Part shown: positions 1 to 6,452 of the stretch, piece by piece | Numbering within the stretch: position 1 is the first letter of the stretch | Layout of the letters: every line of letters starts with the position of its first letter | NCBI GenBank assembly: GCA_944389565.1 | Contig: CALXMV010000010.1 | Location: forward strand, 1 to 64,000 | Reading direction: 5' to 3' | Origin: an uncultured Kiritimatiellota bacterium | GTDB taxonomy: Bacteria > Verrucomicrobiota > Kiritimatiellia > RFP12 > DVOR01 | DNA length: 64,000 bases | Notes under the pieces: generated by a model | Told to the model about the DNA's origin: nothing | Database searches by the model: none | Seen by the model: the letters and a program-made list of their open reading frames with translations, nothing else | Made by a program: the position numbers and the translations under genes

Positions 1-332
1 ATATGGTCGCGCAGATTCCGCTCGAACTCCCCGAAGCTCCCCTCCGAGCCAATCTGCGAGAAATCGAAACGCAGGACGGGATACGGCTCGAAGTCGTAGC
101 CCTCCTTGGCGATGGCCAGCCCCTCGAAGAGTTCCCTGCGCCCGCGGAAGATCGCGTCGAGCGTGGAGATCATGAGCGACTTGCCGAACCGCCGCGGCCG
201 TGAGACAAAGAAGAGCCGCGCGCCCGGTCTGCGGATGAGCGTGTGCAACGGGGACGTCTTGTCCACGTAAATCGTCCCCTCCCGGCGCATGGTCGGGAAG
301 TCGTAGGTGTCCAGACAGATCGGTTGCAGCAT
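1..332 (-). CDS. AAA-ATPase-like protein (AAA-ATPase_like / PD-(D/E)XK family), N-terminal part
   Basis: Runs off the left edge; the first 110 codons are present. The start ATG is at 330-332, with AAGGAGG 8 bases upstream, and a TATAAT box lies at 358-363. The reading begins MLQPICLDTYDFPTMRREG, followed by YVDKT and the P-loop-like stretch FFVSRPRRFGKSLMIST (around residues 50-66), then FRGRRELFEGL. This order (YVDKT, RPRRFGKS, LF.GL) is the signature of the family usually annotated AAA-ATPase-like/DUF1703, whose missing C-terminus normally holds a PD-(D/E)XK nuclease domain. These proteins are numerous paralogues in gut anaerobes and their physiological role is not established. The family call is firm; the C-terminal domain is inferred from the family, not seen. 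Confidence 0.85.
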   Translation of the reverse strand, partial: MLQPICLDTYDFPTMRREGTIYVDKTSPLHTLIRRPGARLFFVSRPRRFGKSLMISTLDAIFRGRRELFEGLAIAKEGYDFEPYPVLRFDFSQIGSEGSFGEFERNLRDH

Positions 333-357
333 GGCGCGGCCCTCCTTCCTCGCCGGC

Positions 358-363
358 ATTATA
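358..363 (-). promoter_or_regulatory. -10 box for the AAA-ATPase-like gene
   Basis: On the minus strand the sequence reads TGTTATAAT, an extended -10 element, about 25 bases before the ATG at 332. It abuts the T-run of the terminator at 362-400, so the end of one gene and the promoter of the next share bases. No clear -35 hexamer was seen. Confidence 0.5.
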
Positions 364-400
364 ACAAAAAAACGGCGGGAGGCGCGGAACCGCGCCTCCC
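362..400 (-). terminator. Rho-independent terminator after the PEP-CTERM gene
   Basis: Perfect 11-bp stem (377-387 with 390-400, arms GGGAGGCGCGG / CCGCGCCTCCC) with a 2-base loop. On the minus strand it is followed by a run of T (364-372). Confidence 0.85.
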
Positions 401-426
401 GTGTGCGTGAAGCGAAGGGTGTTCGC

Positions 427-1044
427 TCAGGCGACCTTGCGGCGGAGCGCCAAGCCCGCCGCGCCGAGGGCGAGAAGCGCCAACGCCGTCGGCTCCGGCG
501 CCGCATCCCGATACCCCCACGAAATCCACGTGGGATCCGCATAGAGAATACCAGAAGGCGAATCGTCAGGACCAGCAGAAGTTCCCGTGATGGTCACCTG
601 TCCATCTGCACCAACGGTGGCGGTGACACCAGACCCGCTGACGGAACCAGCCAATGCCACGGAATAGTCAGCATCCGCCGTACCGTCGGGCTTGGAGTTG
701 AAGACGACCAGATAATAGTACCCCGTGCCCAACGAGCCGTCGAAGCTAACGCGATTCGGATTTGTCCAGTTCTCAGTGCCACCAACACTCGTCGTGGCGG
801 ACCAAGAACCTGGGTGGACGATTGTCGTACCAGCCCCCCCGTTCAAAGCGGTATTGGCAGCACTGGCGGCAATCTCTTGGTTCGTTGACCCCGAGAGCGC
901 GGTCTCGGAATAGACGAGATAGAATGAGGTATCTGTCGTGGAAGGATTGATATTACCGTAGGAATCCCAATTCCACTGAACATTGAGCGCGGAAGCAAAA
1001 CCTGCCACCAAAACGCCAAAGCAAGTAAACAAGCCCTTTTTCAT
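427..1044 (-). CDS. PEP-CTERM sorting-domain protein (secreted, unknown function)
   Basis: 205 residues when started at the ATG at 1044, which has AAGGA 8 bases upstream; in-frame ATGs at 1050 and 1074 are less well spaced. The N-terminus MKKGLFTCFGVLVAGFASA is a Sec signal peptide ending around residue 19. The body is a Ser/Thr/Gly-rich beta-type sequence without a recognised catalytic domain. The last 23 residues (183-205) are a PEP-CTERM tail: PEPTALALLALG, a hydrophobic stretch, then LALRRKVA. Such tails are recognised by an exosortase (EpsH/XrtA type) and mark proteins for outer-surface or matrix delivery; no exosortase lies in this window. It follows 1075-1878 by 30 bases, so co-transcription with that gene is likely. 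Confidence 0.85.
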   Translation of the reverse strand: MKKGLFTCFGVLVAGFASALNVQWNWDSYGNINPSTTDTSFYLVYSETALSGSTNQEIAASAANTALNGGAGTTIVHPGSWSATTSVGGTENWTNPNRVSFDGSLGTGYYYLVVFNSKPDGTADADYSVALAGSVSGSGVTATVGADGQVTITGTSAGPDDSPSGILYADPTWISWGYRDAAPEPTALALLALGAAGLALRRKVA

Positions 1045-1074
1045 TGTCATGTTCCTTTTCACAACCACGCTCAA

Positions 1075-1878
1075 TCAATTCGCACGGAAATAGTAGAAGG
1101 CCTCGCCCGGCGCGATGGTGCGCTCCGCGTTGGAGGAATCCTTACCCGCTTCTGCGAACGTTACGACTTCCGTTCCGATATTGTTTCCATTCTGGTAAGA
1201 CTTATAGTACTCCCAAACACCGCCGATGAAGAGGTATTGCGCGTAGGCGGAGGAACCTTCTTTGATGCGCAGAAGCTGATCCCCCGTCTGAGGTGTGGAA
1301 ATCTCAAAGAGATCGAGGGGCTTAGAGGTGGCGTTGCCGTATGCGACCATTTTTCCGGCTTCGGTGTCGTCGGGGACGATGGTGCCCTTAACGGTGTGCT
1401 GTTCGCCCATGAAGCGGATGGCGGGGGCGGACGTGGTGGCAGTGGGCGTAGCGGACACCCCAAAAAGCGAGGCGAAAGCGTTGTTCGCCTGTTGCGCGGG
1501 GACTTGGAGCCAGACGATGGCACCAGGAGCAATCAACTTGGAGGCGGAATCCGCCGGAGTCCAAGCGCCACCAGAAATCGTGTAAGTCCCGTTGTCAAGA
1601 TACCCCTCTTCGGCCTTGTTTCCCTTGATTTGGACTTGAGAACCTGCGGCAAGCCCTTCGGTGGTGGGGGGGATGAGCTCGTTCAGGGTGAGGGAGGCCT
1701 TGCCCTGGCCGGTGATGTCGAAGCCGCGGACGGGGACGCAGAGGAACTGCCAGCCCGTCTCGCTGACGACGGGGGCCTTGTCGATGACGACGGCGACGTT
1801 GTTGCCCTCGACCTGGGCGGCCTGGGCAAAGCCGGCGACCATTGCGCAACCGAGCGCGAAGAGGATTTTCTGCTTCAT
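1075..1878 (-). CDS. Secreted hypothetical protein
   Basis: 267 residues from the ATG at 1878, preceded by AAGGA six bases upstream; the longer frame to 1905 lacks a ribosome site. The N-terminus MKQKILFALGCAMVAGFAQA is a clear signal peptide. The mature part contains WQFLCVPVRGFDITGQG near the start and ends APGEAFYYFRAN, with no catalytic motif I recognise. Composition is Ala/Gly/Thr-rich and beta-like, suggesting a structural or adhesive exported protein. It sits between two other secreted genes on the same strand and is probably in one transcription unit with them. The function is unknown. Confidence 0.75.
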   Translation of the reverse strand: MKQKILFALGCAMVAGFAQAAQVEGNNVAVVIDKAPVVSETGWQFLCVPVRGFDITGQGKASLTLNELIPPTTEGLAAGSQVQIKGNKAEEGYLDNGTYTISGGAWTPADSASKLIAPGAIVWLQVPAQQANNAFASLFGVSATPTATTSAPAIRFMGEQHTVKGTIVPDDTEAGKMVAYGNATSKPLDLFEISTPQTGDQLLRIKEGSSAYAQYLFIGGVWEYYKSYQNGNNIGTEVVTFAEAGKDSSNAERTIAPGEAFYYFRAN

Positions 1879-1920
1879 GGCCATTCCTTCGTTCAATTCT
1901 CTCAAATCCTACCTTTTGTC

Positions 1921-3039
1921 TCAGCGTTTCTCCGCGGGGGAGACGTCATTTGCCGTATCGCACCGGAGGCGGTAGAAGCGGGCGCTTTCTCCTGGGAAGC
2001 GCGGGAGCTCGACCTGGTTCTCCTTAGAGATACGCCACATAGTATAGCGGAACGTGCCCGGGTTTGCAAGTCCCTTTTCCTGGAGGAGGGTATCGAGGGG
2101 TTTCCAGTCGCCGTCGAGGTCGGTGGCGGTGTAGAGGGTGTAGGTGGCGGCGGGGCCGGCGGCGGGGGGCGTGAGGGTGAGGGAGAGGGCATCGTCGGCG
2201 ACGGTGAGGCCGGAGATGGCGGGCTTGAGGGCGGCCTCGATGGCGGCGGGGTCGGTGAGCGTCTCGCCGGCGACGACGAGGGTGGAGAAATCGGCGGGAC
2301 GCGTAGGGCCAGCGAGGGTCGCGAACCGTTTCGTGACCGAGCCGACAATCTCCTTACCTTCTTCCGGGACGTTAAGCGCGACCACTGGGCCTGTGCCGGC
2401 ACCCGTAAGGCTCCCCACGTAACAACACACGGCACCCCAAGCCCGGATTCCGGCCGGACCGTGGTCTCCCGTAGCCGCGGAAGGGGCGACGGCTGTCTTA
2501 CCCGTCGCGGGGTCGTTCGCACGCGTGTCGAAGGTCACGAGCCACAGGCTGACCGGGCGGTCCTCGGGAAACTCACCACCATCCATCGGCCAATAGCACG
2601 ACAAGGTGATGGTGGAGGGGAGAAACCCCACCCATCCGACCTCGGTAATCGGGAGCCCCGCGTATTCGCCCTCGCCGATGAGTGCGCCATGTTCCTCGCG
2701 GTCAATTGCGGGGATGGCCGCCCAAACGATGCGCTCCGCGTCCGCGGTGGGATGCGCCAGACCTTCGGCGGTGAAGGTGAAGGGCGGCTCGACGGGCGCG
2801 GAGGGGTCAATCTGCGTGCCGGCGGGATGGACGACAAAGAGTGCCGCGACCTCCTCGCCGGGAAGGAGCGTGGTGCCATCCGCGTAAACGAACGGCGTGT
2901 AAAAATTGATGATTTCCCCGCCCACCCCGTTCTGCGCACGGAAGAACTGGAGGGTGACGGGGGTGAGCTCCGACGGATCCGCCGCCCAGGCAGGGGCGGC
3001 GAGGAGGGCGAGGGCGAGACACAGCAGGGTTTGTTTCAT
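1921..3039 (-). CDS. Secreted hypothetical protein with C-terminal beta-sandwich-like module
   Basis: 372 residues from the ATG at 3039; signal peptide MKQTLLCLALALLAAPAWA. The C-terminal part reads YTLYTATDLDGDWKPLD, later ELPRFPGESARFYRLRC. This is the T..L...W.......RFYRL pattern that ends many secreted PVC-group proteins, and the giant protein at 32416-44322 ends in a related FFRAVLV pattern. No enzyme motif is visible. There is no Shine-Dalgarno; an extended -10 (TGCTATTCT, 3048-3056) ends 8 bases before the ATG, so the message may be leaderless. An alternative ATG at 3057 would overlap that -10 element. Function unknown; probably a surface or matrix protein. Confidence 0.75.
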   Translation of the reverse strand: MKQTLLCLALALLAAPAWAADPSELTPVTLQFFRAQNGVGGEIINFYTPFVYADGTTLLPGEEVAALFVVHPAGTQIDPSAPVEPPFTFTAEGLAHPTADAERIVWAAIPAIDREEHGALIGEGEYAGLPITEVGWVGFLPSTITLSCYWPMDGGEFPEDRPVSLWLVTFDTRANDPATGKTAVAPSAATGDHGPAGIRAWGAVCCYVGSLTGAGTGPVVALNVPEEGKEIVGSVTKRFATLAGPTRPADFSTLVVAGETLTDPAAIEAALKPAISGLTVADDALSLTLTPPAAGPAATYTLYTATDLDGDWKPLDTLLQEKGLANPGTFRYTMWRISKENQVELPRFPGESARFYRLRCDTANDVSPAEKR

Positions 3040-3047
3040 GGCGGGAT

Positions 3048-3056
3048 AGAATAGCA
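3048..3056 (-). promoter_or_regulatory. Extended -10 element immediately before the start at 3039
   Basis: The minus strand reads TGCTATTCT and then 8 bases to the ATG, a weaker version of the TGCTATAAT leaderless arrangement seen at guaA, serC and rarA. Confidence 0.4.
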
Positions 3057-3208
3057 TAAGCGGTGGGGGGTAAGCAAGTGGGGGACGTCAGGCGGTGCGG
3101 ATCTGAATCGTCCGCAATGTGACTGCGTAGGCGCGAAAAGGAAAACAGGAGGACGCTGGGACCGGCACAGGCGCTCCGCCCCGCGCAAATCCATCGACAT
3201 CCCACACG

Positions 3209-3240
3209 CCAATCAGCCAATATGCCATTATGCTATAATG
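3209..3240 (+). promoter_or_regulatory. Octamer-array promoter of leuCD
   Basis: Four consecutive 8-base units: CCAATCAG, CCAATATG, CCATTATG, CTATAATG. The last contains the -10 box TATAAT (extended -10 TGCTATAAT at 3231-3239). The expected start of transcription is about 3246, leaving a short leader that carries the AAGGA ribosome site of leuCD. No TTGACA-like -35 was seen. Confidence 0.7.
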
Positions 3241-3268
3241 GGGGCAACCAACCCCAAGGAAACCGATT

Positions 3269-5197
3269 ATGATGACGATCACGGAAAAGATTCTGGCCCG
3301 CGCGGCGGGGAAAGACCAAGTGGCGCCCGGAGAGAGCGTCTGGGTGAAGGCCGACATCCTGCTGACGCACGATGTCTGCGGGCCGGGGACCATCGGCGTC
3401 TTCAAGCGCGAGTTCGGCGAGGACGCGAAGGTCTTCGACCGGCGCGGCATCGTCATCATGCCCGACCACTATATCCACACCAAGGACGAGAAGGCACACC
3501 GGAACATCGACATCGACCGCGCCTTCGTGCGCGAGCAGGCGCTGCCCTACTTCTACGACCCCGGCACGCCCGACTACGTGGGCGTCTGCCACGTGGGTCT
3601 GCCCGAGAAGGGGCACGTCAGGCCCGGGCAGGTCATCTTCGGCACCGACTCGCACACCTGCACCCACGGGGCGCTCGGGGCCTTCGCCACCGGCATCGGC
3701 AACACGGACGCCGGCTTCGTCATGGGCACCGGCAAGCTCCTCGTCAAGGTCCCCCACACGCTGCGCTTCGTGCTCGACGGCGAGCTGCCGCCCTTCGTCA
3801 CGGCCAAGGACGTGATCCTGCGCATCATCGGCGACATCGGCGTGGACGGCGCCACCTACTGCGCCATGGAGTTCACCGGCCCGGCCGTCGCGGCCATGAG
3901 CGTCGAGGAGCGCATGACCCTCTGCAACATGGCCGTCGAGGCCGGCGCCAAGAGCGGCATCGTCCCCCCCGACGCGAAGACCCTCGAATACGTCCGCGCC
4001 CATTCCGGCGAGCAGGACGTGGAGCCCATCCTCGGGGATCCCGACGCGCCCGTCCTGGCCACCTACGCCTACGACGTCTCCACCTTCGTCCCCTGCGTGG
4101 CCAAGCCCCACCTCCCCGGCAACTACGCCCCCGCCTCCGCCTGCCGCGACGTCAAGGTCGACCAGGTCTACATCGGCTCCTGCACCGGCGGCAAGACCGA
4201 GGACTTCCTCTGGGCGGCCAAGGTCCTCAAGGGCCGCAAGGTCGCCATCCGCACCTGCCTCGTCCCCGCCACCTGCCAGGTGATGCGCGATCTCACCACG
4301 CTGACCATCGACGGCCAGACCCTCGAGCAGATTTTCGTGAACGCCGGCTGCGAACCCATCCAGCGCCCCAGCTGCGGCGCCTGCCTCGGCGGCCCCGTCG
4401 ACACCTACGCCCGCACCAAGGGCACCGAGGTCGTCGTCTCCACCACCAACCGCAACTTCATCGGCCGCATGGGCTCCAAGGAGGCCCCCATCTACCTGGC
4501 CTCCCCCGCCACCGCCGCGGCCACCGCCATCGCCGGGCACATCGAGAGCCCGTGGGCCATCCTGGGCATCGACCGCCCCGAGCCCCCGCGCACGCCCCCC
4601 GCCAAGACCGAGGGCCACCCCGCCCACCCCGCCACGGCGCACGCCGCGGGCCCCGTCTCCGACCTCAGGATCACCGGCAAGGTCTACGTCCTGGGCGACA
4701 ACATCGACACCGACCTCATCATCCCCACCATGTACCTCAACCTCGTGCCCACCATCCCCGAGGAATACCGCAAGCTCGGCTCCCACGCCCTCGCCGGCCT
4801 CCCCGACTCCTACCCCGTCTTCGCCTCCAACCCCGACGGCACCACCCCCTACGCCATCATCGTCGCCGGCAAGAACTTCGGCTGCGGCTCCTCCCGCGAG
4901 CACGCCCCCATCGCCATCGGCGCGGCCGGATGCAAGGCCGTCGTCGCCGAAAGCTACGCCCGCATCTACTTCCGCAACGCCGTCGCCTCCGGCGAGGTCT
5001 TCCCCCTCGAGACCCCCGCCTCCCTCCAGGACGCCTTCAAGACCGGCGACGAAGCCACCCTGGACCTTGCCGCCGGCACCCTCACCCGCCTCTCCGACGG
5101 CAAGGCCTTCCCCCTCGCCGCCGCCGACACCGTCGCCCCCGTCATCGCCGCTGGAGGCCTCTTCGCCTACGCCCGCCAGACCGGCATGGCCAAGTGA
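3269..5197 (+). CDS. leuCD: 3-isopropylmalate dehydratase, LeuC-LeuD fusion (aconitase family)
   Basis: 642 residues, ATG at 3269 with AAGGA 8 bases upstream. Residues 1-430 are the LeuC-type large subunit: FGTDSHTCTHGALGAFATG, and the 4Fe-4S ligands C305 (GSCTGGKTED), C369 and C372 (SCGACLGG). A proline-rich linker (about 430-465) joins a LeuD-type small subunit from about residue 470 (GDNIDTDLIIPTMYL, later NFGCGSSREHAP). Expected reaction: isomerisation of 2- to 3-isopropylmalate in leucine synthesis, in the cytosol. In most bacteria the two subunits are separate genes; a single chain recalls fungal Leu1. Substrate choice among aconitase relatives (homoaconitase, citramalate type) cannot be settled by eye, because the small-subunit loop MYLNLVPTIPEE matches no subtype I am sure of. 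No leuA or leuB lies nearby. Confidence 0.88.
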   Translation: MMTITEKILARAAGKDQVAPGESVWVKADILLTHDVCGPGTIGVFKREFGEDAKVFDRRGIVIMPDHYIHTKDEKAHRNIDIDRAFVREQALPYFYDPGTPDYVGVCHVGLPEKGHVRPGQVIFGTDSHTCTHGALGAFATGIGNTDAGFVMGTGKLLVKVPHTLRFVLDGELPPFVTAKDVILRIIGDIGVDGATYCAMEFTGPAVAAMSVEERMTLCNMAVEAGAKSGIVPPDAKTLEYVRAHSGEQDVEPILGDPDAPVLATYAYDVSTFVPCVAKPHLPGNYAPASACRDVKVDQVYIGSCTGGKTEDFLWAAKVLKGRKVAIRTCLVPATCQVMRDLTTLTIDGQTLEQIFVNAGCEPIQRPSCGACLGGPVDTYARTKGTEVVVSTTNRNFIGRMGSKEAPIYLASPATAAATAIAGHIESPWAILGIDRPEPPRTPPAKTEGHPAHPATAHAAGPVSDLRITGKVYVLGDNIDTDLIIPTMYLNLVPTIPEEYRKLGSHALAGLPDSYPVFASNPDGTTPYAIIVAGKNFGCGSSREHAPIAIGAAGCKAVVAESYARIYFRNAVASGEVFPLETPASLQDAFKTGDEATLDLAAGTLTRLSDGKAFPLAAADTVAPVIAAGGLFAYARQTGMAK

Positions 5198-5209
5198 TGA
5201 AAACCCACC

Positions 5210-5244
5210 CGCCCCGGGGCCGCGACGCCCCGGGGCGCGTTTTA
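5210..5244 (+). terminator. Terminator after leuCD
   Basis: 11-bp stem (5210-5220 with 5227-5237, core GCCCCGGGGC) and 6-base loop, followed by TTTTAT on the plus strand. It lies just before the zupT start, so zupT is presumably read from its own start or by read-through. Confidence 0.7.
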
Positions 5245-5253
5245 TCCCCAAAA

Positions 5254-6132
5254 ATGGCCCCCTTTCTCATCGCCTTCGCCCTCACCCTCATGGCCGGCCT
5301 CTCCACCGGCCTGGGCGCCGCCATCGCCTTCTTCGCCCCGCGCGCCAACACCCGCTTCCTCTCCGTCTGCACCGGACTCTCCGCCGGCGTCATGCTCTAC
5401 GTCTCCTTCATGGAGATCCTTCCCGAGGCCTTCGCCCAGATCATGGACGCCGGCTTCGCCGAACGCCCCGCCACCGCCCTCGGCACCCTCGGCTTCTTCG
5501 CCGGCATCGCCCTCATCTTCCTCATCGACCGCCTCGTCCCCGACGCCGAGAACCCCCACGAGACCCACCCCACCCAGGACTACGCCCAGATCCGCGCCCC
5601 AGAGCCCGACGCCACCCCCGCCCAACGCCGCGCCTACCGCAAAGCCACCCGCCAGACCCGCCGCCACCTCCTGCGCATGGGCGCCTTCACCGCGCTGGCC
5701 ATCACCATCCACAACTTCCCCGAAGGCCTCTCCACCTTCCTCTCCGCCCTCGTCGACCCCCACCTCGGCATCATCATCGCCATCGCCATCGCCCTCCACA
5801 ACATCCCCGAGGGCATCTCCGTCTCCGTCCCCATCTACTACGCCACCGGCGACCGCCGCCGCGCCTTCGTCTGGAGCTGCCTCGCCGGCCTCGCCGAGCC
5901 CATCGGCGCCCTCGCCCTCTGGGCCGTCCTGGCCCTCGCCAACGGCGCCCTCTTCTTCGACCCCCCGCCTCTCCTCCTCGGCTGCGTCTCCGGCGCCGTC
6001 GCCGGCATCATGGTCTTCATCTCCCTCGACGAGCTCCTCCCCGCCTCCCGCGCCTACGGCAAGGGGCACGACTCCCTCTACGGCCTCGTCGCCGGCATGG
6101 CCGTCATGGCGCTCTCCCTCCTCCTCCTCTGA
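5254..6132 (+). CDS. zupT: ZIP-family divalent metal transporter (ZupT-like)
   Basis: 292 residues from the ATG at 5254, which gives the usual ZupT N-terminus directly in the first membrane helix (MAPFLIAFALTLMAGLSTG). An in-frame ATG at 5197 overlaps the leuCD stop but would add residues encoded by the terminator hairpin. About eight membrane segments are visible. The metal site is the paired motif HNFPEG (153-158) in helix 4 and HNIPEG (182-187) in helix 5, as in bacterial ZupT. A His/Asp-rich cytoplasmic loop lies around residues 95-130. Role: uptake of Zn2+ and related ions across the inner membrane. No ribosome site is evident. The gene ends before a repeat-filled spacer. Confidence 0.88.
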   Translation: MAPFLIAFALTLMAGLSTGLGAAIAFFAPRANTRFLSVCTGLSAGVMLYVSFMEILPEAFAQIMDAGFAERPATALGTLGFFAGIALIFLIDRLVPDAENPHETHPTQDYAQIRAPEPDATPAQRRAYRKATRQTRRHLLRMGAFTALAITIHNFPEGLSTFLSALVDPHLGIIIAIAIALHNIPEGISVSVPIYYATGDRRRAFVWSCLAGLAEPIGALALWAVLALANGALFFDPPPLLLGCVSGAVAGIMVFISLDELLPASRAYGKGHDSLYGLVAGMAVMALSLLLL

Positions 6133-6169
6133 GCGCCCCACCCCACCAAACCCTCCCGACCCTCGCCCC

Positions 6170-6350
6170 AGCCCCCTTAGGCTTTCACCCCAAACCCTAG
6201 GAGGTTTCGCCCCGACCCCTCCCGGCTTTCGCATCCGGAGGGAACCGCCGATTTCGCCGATTGGGGCCGATTAGGGGCGTGCTCCCGCACGCTGGCTCCC
6301 CCAAACCCTAGGAGGTTTCGCCCCGAACCCTTAGGGTTTGAGCACCCATC
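6170..6350. repeat. Spacer with direct copies of the CCCTAGGAGG repeat family
   Basis: The roughly 320-base spacer between zupT and the wzc-like gene holds two identical 28-base copies (6188-6215 and 6299-6326) starting CCCCAAACCCTAGG and ending GCCCCGA. A further CCCTTAGGGTTT lies at about 6331 and CCCTTAGG at 6174. Between the copies, CCGATT-type units recur (about 6249-6276). No gene was found here. It belongs to the dispersed family also present at 22529, 31968 and 56917. Confidence 0.75.
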
Positions 6351-6389
6351 CGCCACAAGCGGGTGCCGGCCACGCCAACGGCGCAAAGC

Positions 6390-6422
6390 ACAAAAAAGCC
6401 CCCGACCGTGAGGTCGGGGGCG
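6390..6422 (-). terminator. Terminator of the exopolysaccharide operon
   Basis: 10-bp perfect stem (6398-6407 with 6412-6421, GCCCCCGACC / GGTCGGGGGC), loop of 4, followed on the minus strand by six T. Confidence 0.9.
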
Positions 6423-6452
6423 TTTTCCGGAAGATCCCATCCGGGACGACCG

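Noticed and set aside
3233-5251. 672-codon minus-strand frame opposite leuCD
   Set aside because: Gly/Asp/Val-rich antisense shadow; the plus frame is an unmistakable aconitase-family enzyme.
5197-5253. ATG at 5197 (overlapping the leuCD stop) as the zupT start
   Set aside because: It would translate through a terminator hairpin and add a Pro/Arg/Gly-rich tail before the first membrane helix. The ATG at 5254 gives the family's normal N-terminus. Not fully excluded.
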